In this document: positions 1 through 4,687 of the stretch, piece by piece
Layout: each line of letters opens with the position of its first letter
Numbering within the stretch: position 1 is the first letter of the stretch
Assembly: GCA_013215865.1 (NCBI GenBank)
Contig: JABSQL010000405.1
Coordinates: 1-6,139, forward strand
DNA from: Candidatus Margulisiibacteriota bacterium
GTDB taxonomy: Bacteria; Margulisbacteria; Marinamargulisbacteria; DT-59
DNA: 6,139 nt
Direction: 5' to 3'
Notes under the pieces: model-generated
Databases searched by the model: none
What the model saw: the letters and a program-made list of their open reading frames with translations, nothing else
Told to the model about the DNA's origin: nothing
Translations under genes and position numbers: made by a program

Positions 1-215
1 AAAACATTTTTGCAGTGTTTTAATAGTTCAAGACCATTCATCTCTGGCATCTCATAATCTGTTATAACACAGTCAAAATCATTCTTGCTGCTCATCAATT
101 TCATGGCTTCTTTTCCATTGCTTGCCACCTCCACATCATACTCGTCCAAAGATAACGCCAATAATTCTCTGATGACAATATTATCATCCACTACCAATAC
201 TCTTTTTCTTTCCAT
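1..215 (-). CDS. Response regulator receiver domain protein (partial, C-terminus beyond window)
   Basis: This is the N-terminal 71 residues of a CheY-like receiver domain; the gene continues past the left edge. Visible in the translation are the paired acidic residues D10-D11 after strand beta-1 (RVLVVDDN), the phospho-acceptor D53 in VITDYEMPEMNG, and the usual hydrophobic strand/helix alternation. Receiver domains take a phosphoryl group from a histidine kinase onto this aspartate and act in the cytoplasm. The start is the ATG at 213-215, preceded by a strong AAGGAGGT Shine-Dalgarno sequence (223-230) at good spacing. The conserved Thr/Ser and Lys of the second half lie outside the window. 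It therefore cannot be told whether this is a stand-alone CheY-type protein or carries an output domain (DNA-binding, HD-GYP, GGDEF). A sigma-54-type promoter lies just upstream. No partner kinase is visible here. Confidence 0.93.
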   Translation of the reverse strand, partial: MERKRVLVVDDNIVIRELLALSLDEYDVEVASNGKEAMKLMSSKNDFDCVITDYEMPEMNGLELLKHCKNV

Positions 216-250
216 AACCGAAACCTCCTTGTGTTGCTTATAACGTTAAC

Positions 251-267
251 TGCAAGCTTTGTGCCAA
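251..267 (-). promoter_or_regulatory. Sigma-54 (RpoN) -24/-12 promoter for the response regulator gene
   Basis: Read on the minus strand, the site is TTGGCAC, five bases, then TTGCA. The invariant GG (-24) and GC (-12) dinucleotides are separated by exactly 10 bases, as the RpoN consensus requires. The predicted transcription start is near 240, giving a leader of about 25 bases that contains the Shine-Dalgarno sequence. RpoN promoters need an enhancer-binding protein, whose sites would be expected further right, around 300-450, where the regulator's own operator array lies. A sigma-70 reading (TTGGCA and TATAAG with 19-bp spacing) overlaps it and is a poorer match. Confidence 0.7.
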
Positions 268-422
268 GTGATTGCGAGCTTGAATTTATGAATTTTCGTA
301 CTTTTTAGAAACAGAGCTTATTATATTTCGTGCTTTTATAGCTTGCTTATAAGAATAGGTTTTTGTGATAAGAAGTGCTAAATCTATCTTTTTTAGATTG
401 TAATCATGCCAGTTATAGCTTC

Positions 423-488
423 TGTATATAAATGCTATACACGGCTATTGTATATAACATTTGTGTATGGGTCAATCATCAATATACA
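423..488. promoter_or_regulatory. Operator-like cluster of TGTATA/TATACA half-sites upstream of the HTH regulator
   Basis: Five half-sites are visible: TGTATA at 423-428, TATACA at 436-441, TGTATA at 449-454, TGTATG at 464-469 and TATACA at 483-488. The first three begin exactly 13 bp apart and alternate in orientation, so the first pair forms the dyad TGTATA-N7-TATACA. A longer inverted repeat, ATTGTATAT (447-455) with ATATACAAT (482-490), is nested in the cluster. The array lies directly in front of the Cro/C1-type regulator start at 499. Autoregulation by that protein is the simplest inference. The half-sites overlap a possible promoter (TTGTGT at 461-466 and TATACA at 483-488, 16-bp spacer). 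AT-rich sequence can produce such motifs by chance, but the exact 13-bp interval makes this less likely. Confidence 0.5.
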
Positions 489-498
489 ATTATATGAA

Positions 499-699
499 AT
501 GAAGCTCATTGATAAGATTGCTGGTAACATTGAGAAACGCCGAAAAGGTATTACTTATGACAGGCTAAGTAAAATGGCTGATATTCCTTTATCTACTCTT
601 ATGAATATTAAAAGAAAGCAGATTAATGATGTCCGCATGTCTACCATGATGGCCATAGCTAATGCTCTCAAATGCACAACAGATGATTTAGTTAAATAG
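499..699 (+). CDS. Small Cro/C1-type (XRE) helix-turn-helix regulator
   Basis: The 66-residue product consists almost entirely of one Cro/C1-type HTH domain. MKLIDKIAGNIEKRRK forms helix 1, then ITYDRLSKMADIPLSTLMNIKRKQ forms the HTH with its recognition helix, and MSTMMAIANALKCTTDDLVK is the typical C-terminal helix pair (the 'ia.aL.ct.ddLl' ending). It is predicted to be a DNA-binding dimer with no effector domain. The frame is open back to an ATG at 406. That 31-residue extension has no Shine-Dalgarno, is not HTH-like and overlaps the operator-like cluster, so the ATG at 499 is preferred. This start also lacks a Shine-Dalgarno and may be read from a near-leaderless mRNA. The esterase gene starts 48 bases downstream on the same strand, so the two may form an operon. 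The domain assignment is strong; the target is unknown. Confidence 0.85.
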   Translation: MKLIDKIAGNIEKRRKGITYDRLSKMADIPLSTLMNIKRKQINDVRMSTMMAIANALKCTTDDLVK

Positions 700-734
700 A
701 GAACCTAACTCTGTGTTACGATCATGATGACAAC

Positions 735-741
735 GAGGAGG
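735..741 (+). promoter_or_regulatory. Ribosome-binding site that fixes the esterase start at 748
   Basis: GAGGAGG lies six bases before the ATG at 748. The earlier in-frame ATGs at 724 and 727 have no such signal, and starting there would place this site inside the coding region and add a charged stretch (TTRR) in front of the signal peptide. Confidence 0.8.
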
Positions 742-747
742 AATATC

Positions 748-1581
748 ATGAAAATAACCCATTGTGTTTTTTTAATTTCAATCTTTATACTTTCAGCTTG
801 CCCTGTTCATTCATATGAAGGCACGATAGAACACCTCCAAGTTACAAGTAACAAATTGTCTATTGCAGAATCCTCTGCAAACAGAGAAGTGAGTGTGTAT
901 CTTCCAGACGGGTATGAATCATCATCAAAAAGATATCCTGTTCTCTACTTACTTCATGGTGGTTGGTGGATGGGGTTAGACAATACCGTTTTCTTAGGCA
1001 AAGGGTATAATGGCCACCTCATCGAGGCAAATGCACCTAAAATATCAGACAATTTAATCAGAAAAGGGAATATAAAACCCATGATTATTGTGATCCCTCA
1101 TATTAGTACAAAGAAGCCACCTTCTGCCCCTATCTATTTCCCAATGGTGTCAGATTACCTCACAAAAGAAATTATCCCATTAATTGATAGAAAGTATCGA
1201 ACGATATCTAGCCGAAAGGGGAGAGCTATTTCAGGTCATTCTGATGGCGCAGATGGCGCAGTGTTTGTTGCTGTTTCACACCCAGACTTGTTTTCCAGTG
1301 TGGGCGCCTATGCGGGGGTTGGACTCCAAATTCAAGGTATTGATGCAAAAGAACTACTAGACTCTTACGACAAGAAGAAACATCCTCTTAACTTTTGGGT
1401 GTATGTGGGTCAAAATGACCAATATGGAAACCTATCTCCTACCCGAAAGTTTATAACGTTATTGGAGTCAGACAATATTTTACATACCTATATCGAAGAT
1501 ATTGGAGACCATAACAGTATGATTGCCCAGAGATTAGAGGAAAGTATGGTGTTTTTTTCTGAGAAAATGACAATGGATTGA
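748..1581 (+). CDS. Exported alpha/beta-hydrolase of the putative esterase family (esterase D / enterochelin esterase type)
   Basis: The 277-residue product has an N-terminal signal peptide ending in a lipobox (LSAC, Cys18), so it is a probable lipoprotein. Signal-peptidase I cleavage a few residues later (after VHS) is an alternative. The mature part fits the PF00756 esterase family: REVSVYLPDGYESSSKRYPVLYLLHGG (about 46-72) carries the typical first strands and the HGG oxyanion-loop motif. The nucleophile elbow is GHSDG with Ser165, followed by GADGAVFVAVSHPDLFSSVGAYAG. The likely acid is Asp224 in VYVGQNDQ, and the likely general base is His255 in DIGDHNS. Length is normal and all three catalytic residues are present. 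The substrate cannot be read from sequence; family members cleave carboxyl esters, for example of siderophores, feruloyl sugars or S-formylglutathione. It follows the HTH regulator on the same strand, and its stop is 5 bases from that of an S9-peptidase remnant on the other strand. Confidence 0.88.
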   Translation: MKITHCVFLISIFILSACPVHSYEGTIEHLQVTSNKLSIAESSANREVSVYLPDGYESSSKRYPVLYLLHGGWWMGLDNTVFLGKGYNGHLIEANAPKISDNLIRKGNIKPMIIVIPHISTKKPPSAPIYFPMVSDYLTKEIIPLIDRKYRTISSRKGRAISGHSDGADGAVFVAVSHPDLFSSVGAYAGVGLQIQGIDAKELLDSYDKKKHPLNFWVYVGQNDQYGNLSPTRKFITLLESDNILHTYIEDIGDHNSMIAQRLEESMVFFSEKMTMD

Positions 1582-1595
1582 AGTGATTACTTCAA
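1578..1595. terminator. Hairpin between convergent stops (possible weak bidirectional terminator)
   Basis: TTGAAGT (1578-1584) and ACTTCAA (1589-1595) are perfect inverted repeats with the loop GATT. The esterase stop (1579-1581) lies in the left arm and the stop of the S9 remnant (1587-1589, minus strand) in the loop and right arm. There is no clean T-run on either side, so intrinsic termination is doubtful; it may only protect RNA ends. Confidence 0.35.
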
Positions 1596-1757
1596 CCACC
1601 TCTCAAACCAAGCGACGTTTCTCTCCAGGCTATCTTTAATAGACTCTTTATGGGTGAATATATGACCTGAGCGGGAGTATATAGCTAGCTGACTTTCTGA
1701 GGCTCCATCCTTAAGGGCGTGGAATAGAGACTTAGCTTGGGGTGGATGGACGATGTT
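1587..1757 (-). pseudogene. C-terminal remnant of an S9 (prolyl-oligopeptidase family) peptidase
   Basis: The minus strand reads about 56 codons ending in a normal stop (TAA at 1587-1589). They match the C-terminal end of S9 serine peptidases: HPPQAKSLFHALKDG corresponds to the 'vpp.Qa..lf.aLk..G' segment, AIYSRSGH to the 'vYp.egH' segment that carries the catalytic histidine, and KDSLERNVAWFERWLK to the terminal helix. The Asp-bearing loop that should precede 'vPP.QA' is replaced by low-complexity Ser/Asn/Thr codons. Reading upstream in the same frame reaches a TAG near 1827-1829, with no start codon in between. The catalytic Ser and Asp, and the propeller domain of a normal 600-700 residue enzyme, are absent, so this is a dead fragment. 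Assignment rests on pattern recognition of the C-terminal motif only. Confidence 0.6.
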
Positions 1758-1797
1758 CGAACTGTTTGTGCTGGGGTTAGTCGACGATGTTAGAACT
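1749..1797 (+). repeat. 15-bp imperfect direct repeat at the end of the S9 remnant
   Basis: GACGATGTTCGAACT at 1749-1763 recurs as GACGATGTTAGAACT at 1783-1797, with one mismatch and an offset of 34 bp. The first copy coincides with the point where similarity to the S9 peptidase stops. It may be the scar of a deletion or duplication. The repeat carries no recognisable transposon end. Confidence 0.55.
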
Positions 1798-1881
1798 TTT
1801 TTTCGGGAGGCGAAAGCGGAGTTTACGGTTCCAAACTATGTAACAACTTGGATGCAGCATGAGAAGCAAAATGTAAGCCCT
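1764..1881. other. Unassigned higher-GC intergenic stretch
   Basis: Together with the S9 remnant this fills the gene-free gap between the esterase and the minus-strand gene ending at 1893. GC is about 47 % over 1681-1860, clearly above the neighbouring 35-40 %. A short plus-strand frame (1753-1896, 47 codons) is open but has no convincing ribosome-binding site and resembles nothing I recognise. No promoter, RNA gene or mobile-element end could be supported. Confidence 0.4.
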
Positions 1882-1911
1882 AATTATAGCGTCTAGGTAG
1901 ACTCTATAGTT
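1882..1911. repeat. 30-bp near-palindrome spanning a stop codon
   Basis: AATTATAGCGTCTA (1882-1895) and TAGACTCTATAGTT (1898-1911) are inverted repeats with 12 of 14 positions pairing, separated by only GG. The stop codon of the minus-strand gene (1893-1895) lies inside. No T-run follows on the minus strand, and the two-base centre makes it a poor RNA hairpin loop. A cruciform or a dimeric protein or recombinase binding site is as likely as a terminator. Confidence 0.55.
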
Positions 1912-2552
1912 TTCAGCAAAGCTTGAATCTTTTCTTTATTCCAACCTTTATCGTTGGGGATTTCCAGAGGCGCCCTGTACTCCCACAGACCTTTTAAATA
2001 ACAAGGATACAGGACCTCTCCTACAAAGCTCTGAAACTCTTTTAGCGTATCAAATCTCTTCTTGATGTTTGTTTGTATTAGGACTTTCTTAACAAGGTCC
2101 AACTTTATCGAGCCCGCACAAAAAAGCTCTATGTCTGCGATGCCTTTGTTGCACCTCTCAGACCCATTTTCTTCATTGTTAATTTTCCTGGCCTCATTGT
2201 AGTTAACGCATCTATCCTTAATTTGATCGTAATCAATAATGAAAAATACCCGAGTCTGACATGTATCTAATTCACCTTGTGGCCATGGCCAACAGTTATC
2301 AGTTAGAGTGGAAATCTGTTGGCCCGTAGTATCCGCTAAATTGAATAAAGAAATTCGGTTTAACTGTAGATTCATTGGTGGGAGTTCATCTTTAGAACCC
2401 AAGGTTTCGGTGTCATAAGGTTTTATTTTTGCATCGTTCAATATGCCGAGTGCTCCATTTAAAGAGGTCGCATGGAATACTTTTCCCAGTAAATGGTCTC
2501 CAATGAAATTCCAACTCAAATCGTATTCTTCTTGCTGCTTCCAAATATCCAT
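1893..2552 (-). CDS. Hypothetical protein, possible ADP-ribosyltransferase-like fold
   Basis: The 219-residue product is soluble, with no signal peptide or membrane segment, and I cannot name its family with confidence. What can be seen: VFHATSLNGALGILNDAKIKP (about 25-45) resembles the 'yH.Ts...a..Il..g.i' opening of ADP-ribosyltransferase-like (ART/KptA/DarT-like) folds. NRISLF (65-70) sits where a 'iS.tr' strand would fall. VFFIIDYDQIKDR (102-114) resembles the next strand-helix unit. IADIELFCAGSIKLDLVKKVLIQ (138-160) resembles the 'E.E......I....ik.ili' segment in which a glutamate is often catalytic. These similarities are weak, and the order of motifs is the main argument. The ATG at 2550-2552 lacks a Shine-Dalgarno and lies only 8 bases from a TATAAT box. 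The gene stands alone, with no adjacent antitoxin-like gene. It lies beside the S9 remnant and has locally higher GC (up to about 48 %), which suggests acquisition. Confidence 0.7.
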   Translation of the reverse strand: MDIWKQQEEYDLSWNFIGDHLLGKVFHATSLNGALGILNDAKIKPYDTETLGSKDELPPMNLQLNRISLFNLADTTGQQISTLTDNCWPWPQGELDTCQTRVFFIIDYDQIKDRCVNYNEARKINNEENGSERCNKGIADIELFCAGSIKLDLVKKVLIQTNIKKRFDTLKEFQSFVGEVLYPCYLKGLWEYRAPLEIPNDKGWNKEKIQALLKTIEST

Positions 2553-2560
2553 ATAGTTTC

Positions 2561-2566
2561 ATTATA
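2561..2566 (-). promoter_or_regulatory. Possible -10 box for the 1893-2552 gene (leaderless transcript)
   Basis: The minus strand reads TATAAT here. A start about 7 bases downstream would fall within a few bases of the ATG at 2552, giving an almost leaderless mRNA and explaining the missing Shine-Dalgarno. A second TATAAT at 2584-2589 would give a leader of about 25 bases that also lacks one. No good -35 box accompanies either. Confidence 0.3.
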
Positions 2567-2677
2567 GTTGACTAAGAAAAATAATTATACCTGGACAAAC
2601 AAAAGTTAGCTGTGTATTTTAAAGGCCGATAGCCAAAGACGTTTTTTTGAATTTAATGAATTGGGAGGTTTAATTAA

Positions 2678-3709
2678 ATGATAACTCACTTTTTTATTCA
2701 AGTAATCAAGAAGAAAATAGAAGTTTTTTTACTATTAGCTATTTTTTTCACTTTTCATGGAAATGTATACTCTCAAAGCCATGGGTTGCCGAGCAGTTTT
2801 CAAGAGATAATAAGGGGCGATAATTATATACCGATGGGAATATCTGGTTTCAGATATCAAATAGGAAGTTATTATTCTATTTCTAGAAAATTTTATTTGT
2901 CAGATGAAACTTTGGTAACACCTCGAACTTATAAAGATTACGAGCGATATGGTGTTTGGAGTAAAATCGAAAAAAGAGTAAAAGATAGGTTTGTACTGGG
3001 ATTAACCATCCCTTTTCAGGTAAGTGATTCATATAAGGATAACGCATATTTCACTCCCGGAGATTATAAACATACCATTTTTGGAGACTTTGATCTTTTC
3101 GCGGGGTGGGAAATAATACGTAACGCAAAGTATGCCCTATTTAGCGACTTACATTGGATTATCCCTGCTAATAGCAATCGGGCTTCAAAAGTAGACCCAT
3201 ATATTTATTTAGGATTAGATGGCCATACTGGAATTAAGCTTAATTTCTCAGGTGCTTTTAATTTCACGAAAGATTTTTCCCTAAATACATCGGTTTCATA
3301 TTTAAATACTTTGCCCAAAACCCAGGTTTTAATTGGTGGACAAAGGGCCATTGATTTAACCGGTAGCTCAGATAGTATCGTTGGAGAGTTTAACCCAAGA
3401 GACGTTCTCAACTATATGATTAAGCTCAATTACAAATGGTCCAACTCAGTAGGTACATTTATAGGTTTCGAGCGATGGTTTGAAACAACTGATACCATAT
3501 CAAATCTCCAAAATATTGGTAATGCAGAAATGGCTACGTTGAATGCTATTCTTGAGGGACCAGAAGGATATTTAAATTACATGTTTTTCGGATTTAAATT
3601 CCCATTCATTTTTGAATCAAGTATAGATATTTTATATAAATACCCACTTTCAGGATCTTATGCGTATAATGAAAATATTTGGGCTATAGCCGTCCAAAAA
3701 GACATTTAG
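2678..3709 (+). CDS. Outer-membrane beta-barrel protein with signal peptide
   Basis: The 343-residue product starts at an ATG with a strong GGGAGGTT ribosome-binding site (2663-2670). The signal peptide has a KKK n-region (11-13), a hydrophobic stretch LLLAIFFTF and a likely cleavage after VYS (residue 32). The mature chain contains no cysteine and is a run of amphipathic beta-strands separated by turns, for example FRYQIGSYYSI, VLGLTIPFQV, FGDFDLFAGWEII, LFSDLHWIIPA, IKLNFSGAF, LNTSVSYLNTL, YMIKLNYKW, GTFIGFERWF and YMFFGFKFPF. The 'fGD.dl.ag' strand (135-147) is reminiscent of the MetA-pathway/transporter type of barrels, but this is only a resemblance. The last residue is Ile, not the Phe typical of many barrels, although the final strand (IWAIAVQ) is beta-like. 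A role in transport or as a structural envelope protein is inferred; the substrate is unknown. It converges on the DUF1460 gene with a gap of 37 bases. Confidence 0.75.
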   Translation: MITHFFIQVIKKKIEVFLLLAIFFTFHGNVYSQSHGLPSSFQEIIRGDNYIPMGISGFRYQIGSYYSISRKFYLSDETLVTPRTYKDYERYGVWSKIEKRVKDRFVLGLTIPFQVSDSYKDNAYFTPGDYKHTIFGDFDLFAGWEIIRNAKYALFSDLHWIIPANSNRASKVDPYIYLGLDGHTGIKLNFSGAFNFTKDFSLNTSVSYLNTLPKTQVLIGGQRAIDLTGSSDSIVGEFNPRDVLNYMIKLNYKWSNSVGTFIGFERWFETTDTISNLQNIGNAEMATLNAILEGPEGYLNYMFFGFKFPFIFESSIDILYKYPLSGSYAYNENIWAIAVQKDI

Positions 3710-3737
3710 AATAACAACACCTCTAAATAGTATTTTT
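3704..3737 (+). terminator. Possible intrinsic terminator after the barrel gene
   Basis: ATTTAGA (3704-3710) pairs perfectly with TCTAAAT (3722-3728) across an 11-base loop, and TATTTTT (3731-3737) follows on the plus strand. The stop codon of the barrel gene is in the left arm. The stem is short and AT-rich, so it would be weak. Confidence 0.35.
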
Positions 3738-3746
3738 CCAAAGGAA

Positions 3747-4577
3747 CTATGTATTTGACTTGGGACGATAAACTATTATGCCATTCGTTTTCTGTAAATA
3801 ATCCAGAAAAGGCGAATCTAGCACTTTCTTGTCTGATAATGATGCATGTCGCAAAAATGACCCTTTTTCATTTCTAATAAAAATACCCAAGTGATACGCA
3901 TCGAGCCCTTTTTGAGTAGAATATAAGCCTATGTAATCTCCGTTTTTTAACCGACTCAATATTTCCTTATCTATATTGGATACAGAGATAACCAATAAAT
4001 CTCTCTTTTGCGATTTAATTCCTTTAAGCCAAAAAGAACCTTTCTTCTTAAGGTTAATATTTTTCGATAATATTTCTGTCTTATTAAGCCCCACTTCTCG
4101 TGTTACGTCTTCAACATGATCAGCATTATTTGACTTCCAATCACTAAAAAAGTGGTTCCGATGATCATAAGAAATACGGCTTTTTTTATACCGAATATTA
4201 ATTATATTATCAATAAAAGAAGAATAGTTGCCTGCTAACCGCAATGCCTCAACGTAGTCTAAAAACGTAAAGCAATCTATCCCATCTAAATTAACCACCA
4301 GTTTTTCAGGGTCTTCATATGAACCAATTAAGGTATGTGCTTCATATGATGTGTTTAAAAACTTCTCCGAAATCATAGAAATACGTTTGCTAGGAGAATA
4401 AGGTTGGATATCTGAAATTAACCTATTAATTTTCACCTCCGACCATGCACCAAGAGCTATTTGGCAATTTCTGCTAGAAATCGTTTCAGAACTTGATGCT
4501 GAAATATTGCTTAGAGTAACAAAACAAAAGGCAAAAACAATAACTAATACTTTGATTTTAAGTTCTCCGCTGTCCAA
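3747..4577 (-). CDS. DUF1460 family protein, NlpC/P60-like cysteine peptidase (N-acetylmuramoyl-L-alanine amidase-like)
   Basis: The 276-residue frame (counted from a TTG at 4575-4577) matches the DUF1460 family (PF07313) along its length. It has a signal peptide (KVLVIVFAFCFVTLSNISA, 9-27), then ISEKFLNTSYEAHTL. DGIDCFTFLDYVEAL follows with the catalytic Cys102, then IRYKKSRISYDHRNHFFSDW, DHVEDVTREVG, the GDYIGLYSTQKGLDAYHLGIFI segment with catalytic His229, and FLRHASLSDKKVLDSPFLDYL. The family is of NlpC/P60 fold and is inferred to hydrolyse peptidoglycan stem peptides or the muramoyl-alanine bond in the periplasm. Both Cys and His are intact. The start is odd: the only Shine-Dalgarno (GGAG, 4565-4568) is correctly spaced for the in-frame ATC at 4554-4556, not for the TTG. 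A start at ATC would give an ideal short signal peptide beginning (M)KVLVIV. It is divergent from the LamG lipoprotein and convergent with the barrel gene. Confidence 0.85.
   Translation of the reverse strand: MDSGELKIKVLVIVFAFCFVTLSNISASSSETISSRNCQIALGAWSEVKINRLISDIQPYSPSKRISMISEKFLNTSYEAHTLIGSYEDPEKLVVNLDGIDCFTFLDYVEALRLAGNYSSFIDNIINIRYKKSRISYDHRNHFFSDWKSNNADHVEDVTREVGLNKTEILSKNINLKKKGSFWLKGIKSQKRDLLVISVSNIDKEILSRLKNGDYIGLYSTQKGLDAYHLGIFIRNEKGSFLRHASLSDKKVLDSPFLDYLQKTNGIIVYRPKSNT
4565..4568 (-). promoter_or_regulatory. Ribosome-binding site positioned for an ATC codon in the DUF1460 gene
   Basis: On the minus strand GGAG is followed by 8 bases and then ATC AAA GTA in the DUF1460 frame. An ATG at the ATC position (4554-4556) would be a textbook start, whereas the TTG at 4577 has no such signal upstream. 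Either initiation uses ATC weakly, the TTG is used without a Shine-Dalgarno, or the start codon has been lost by one base change. Confidence 0.5.
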
Positions 4578-4672
4578 AATTAAACCAATTAAATAATTAT
4601 CTCAATTAAAGTATACTTACTTAGCTTGTAGCTCTTTCTATAAATCATACAAGCAATTTTCTAGAAGGAAAC
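4578..4672. promoter_or_regulatory. Divergent intergenic region with a 10-bp palindrome
   Basis: This AT-rich gap separates the DUF1460 gene (-) from the LamG lipoprotein (+) and must hold both promoters. It contains the perfect palindrome AAGTATACTT (4609-4618), which includes a TATACT -10-like hexamer on the minus strand. It also has CAATTAAA twice (4586-4593 and 4603-4610). A weak plus-strand pair, TTACTT and TATAAA with 16 bases between, lies to the right. No single promoter is convincing. Confidence 0.3.
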
Positions 4673-4687
4673 ATGCAACTACATTGA
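4673..4687 (+). CDS. Possible leader minicistron (4 codons) overlapping the lipoprotein start
   Basis: ATG CAA CTA CAT TGA encodes only MQLH. The ribosome-binding site AAGGA (4665-4669) is 3 bases before this ATG and 14 bases before the TTG of the lipoprotein, so neither spacing is ideal. The TGA stop (4685-4687) overlaps the TTG start (4684-4686) in the string TTGA, the geometry of stop-restart coupling. It may be chance. Confidence 0.25.
   Translation: MQLH

Noticed and set aside
381..399. AATCTA/TAGATT inverted repeat with T-run loop upstream of the HTH regulator.
   Set aside because: The arms are only six bases long in AT-rich DNA, and the T-run is in the loop, not after the stem, so neither a terminator nor an operator is supported.
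406..498. N-terminal extension of the HTH regulator to an ATG at 406.
   Set aside because: It has no Shine-Dalgarno, the extra 31 residues do not resemble any part of an XRE domain, and the DNA holds the half-site cluster and a promoter-like pair.
698..800. Integron attC-like core site (ACCTAAC at 705-711) after the HTH gene.
   Set aside because: No matching GTTRRRY partner or stem arms follow at cassette distance, and the other intergenic regions lack attC-type sites.
1753..1896. Plus-strand open frame of 47 codons in the relic region.
   Set aside because: It overlaps the S9 relic antisense, has only a weak ribosome-binding site and shows no recognisable motif. The open frame is short enough to be chance in higher-GC DNA.
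2500..2562. Alternative minus-strand start ATG at 2560-2562 upstream of the orphan gene.
   Set aside because: It is in a different frame that ends after a few dozen codons with no protein-like character.
2590..2610. Sigma-54-like CTGG motif upstream of the barrel gene.
   Set aside because: The element downstream of the GG at the required distance reads GT instead of GC, and the rest of the consensus is missing.
3205..3411. Minus-strand open frame of 68 codons inside the beta-barrel gene.
   Set aside because: It lies antisense within a well-supported coding region, has no ribosome-binding site and has no recognisable domain.
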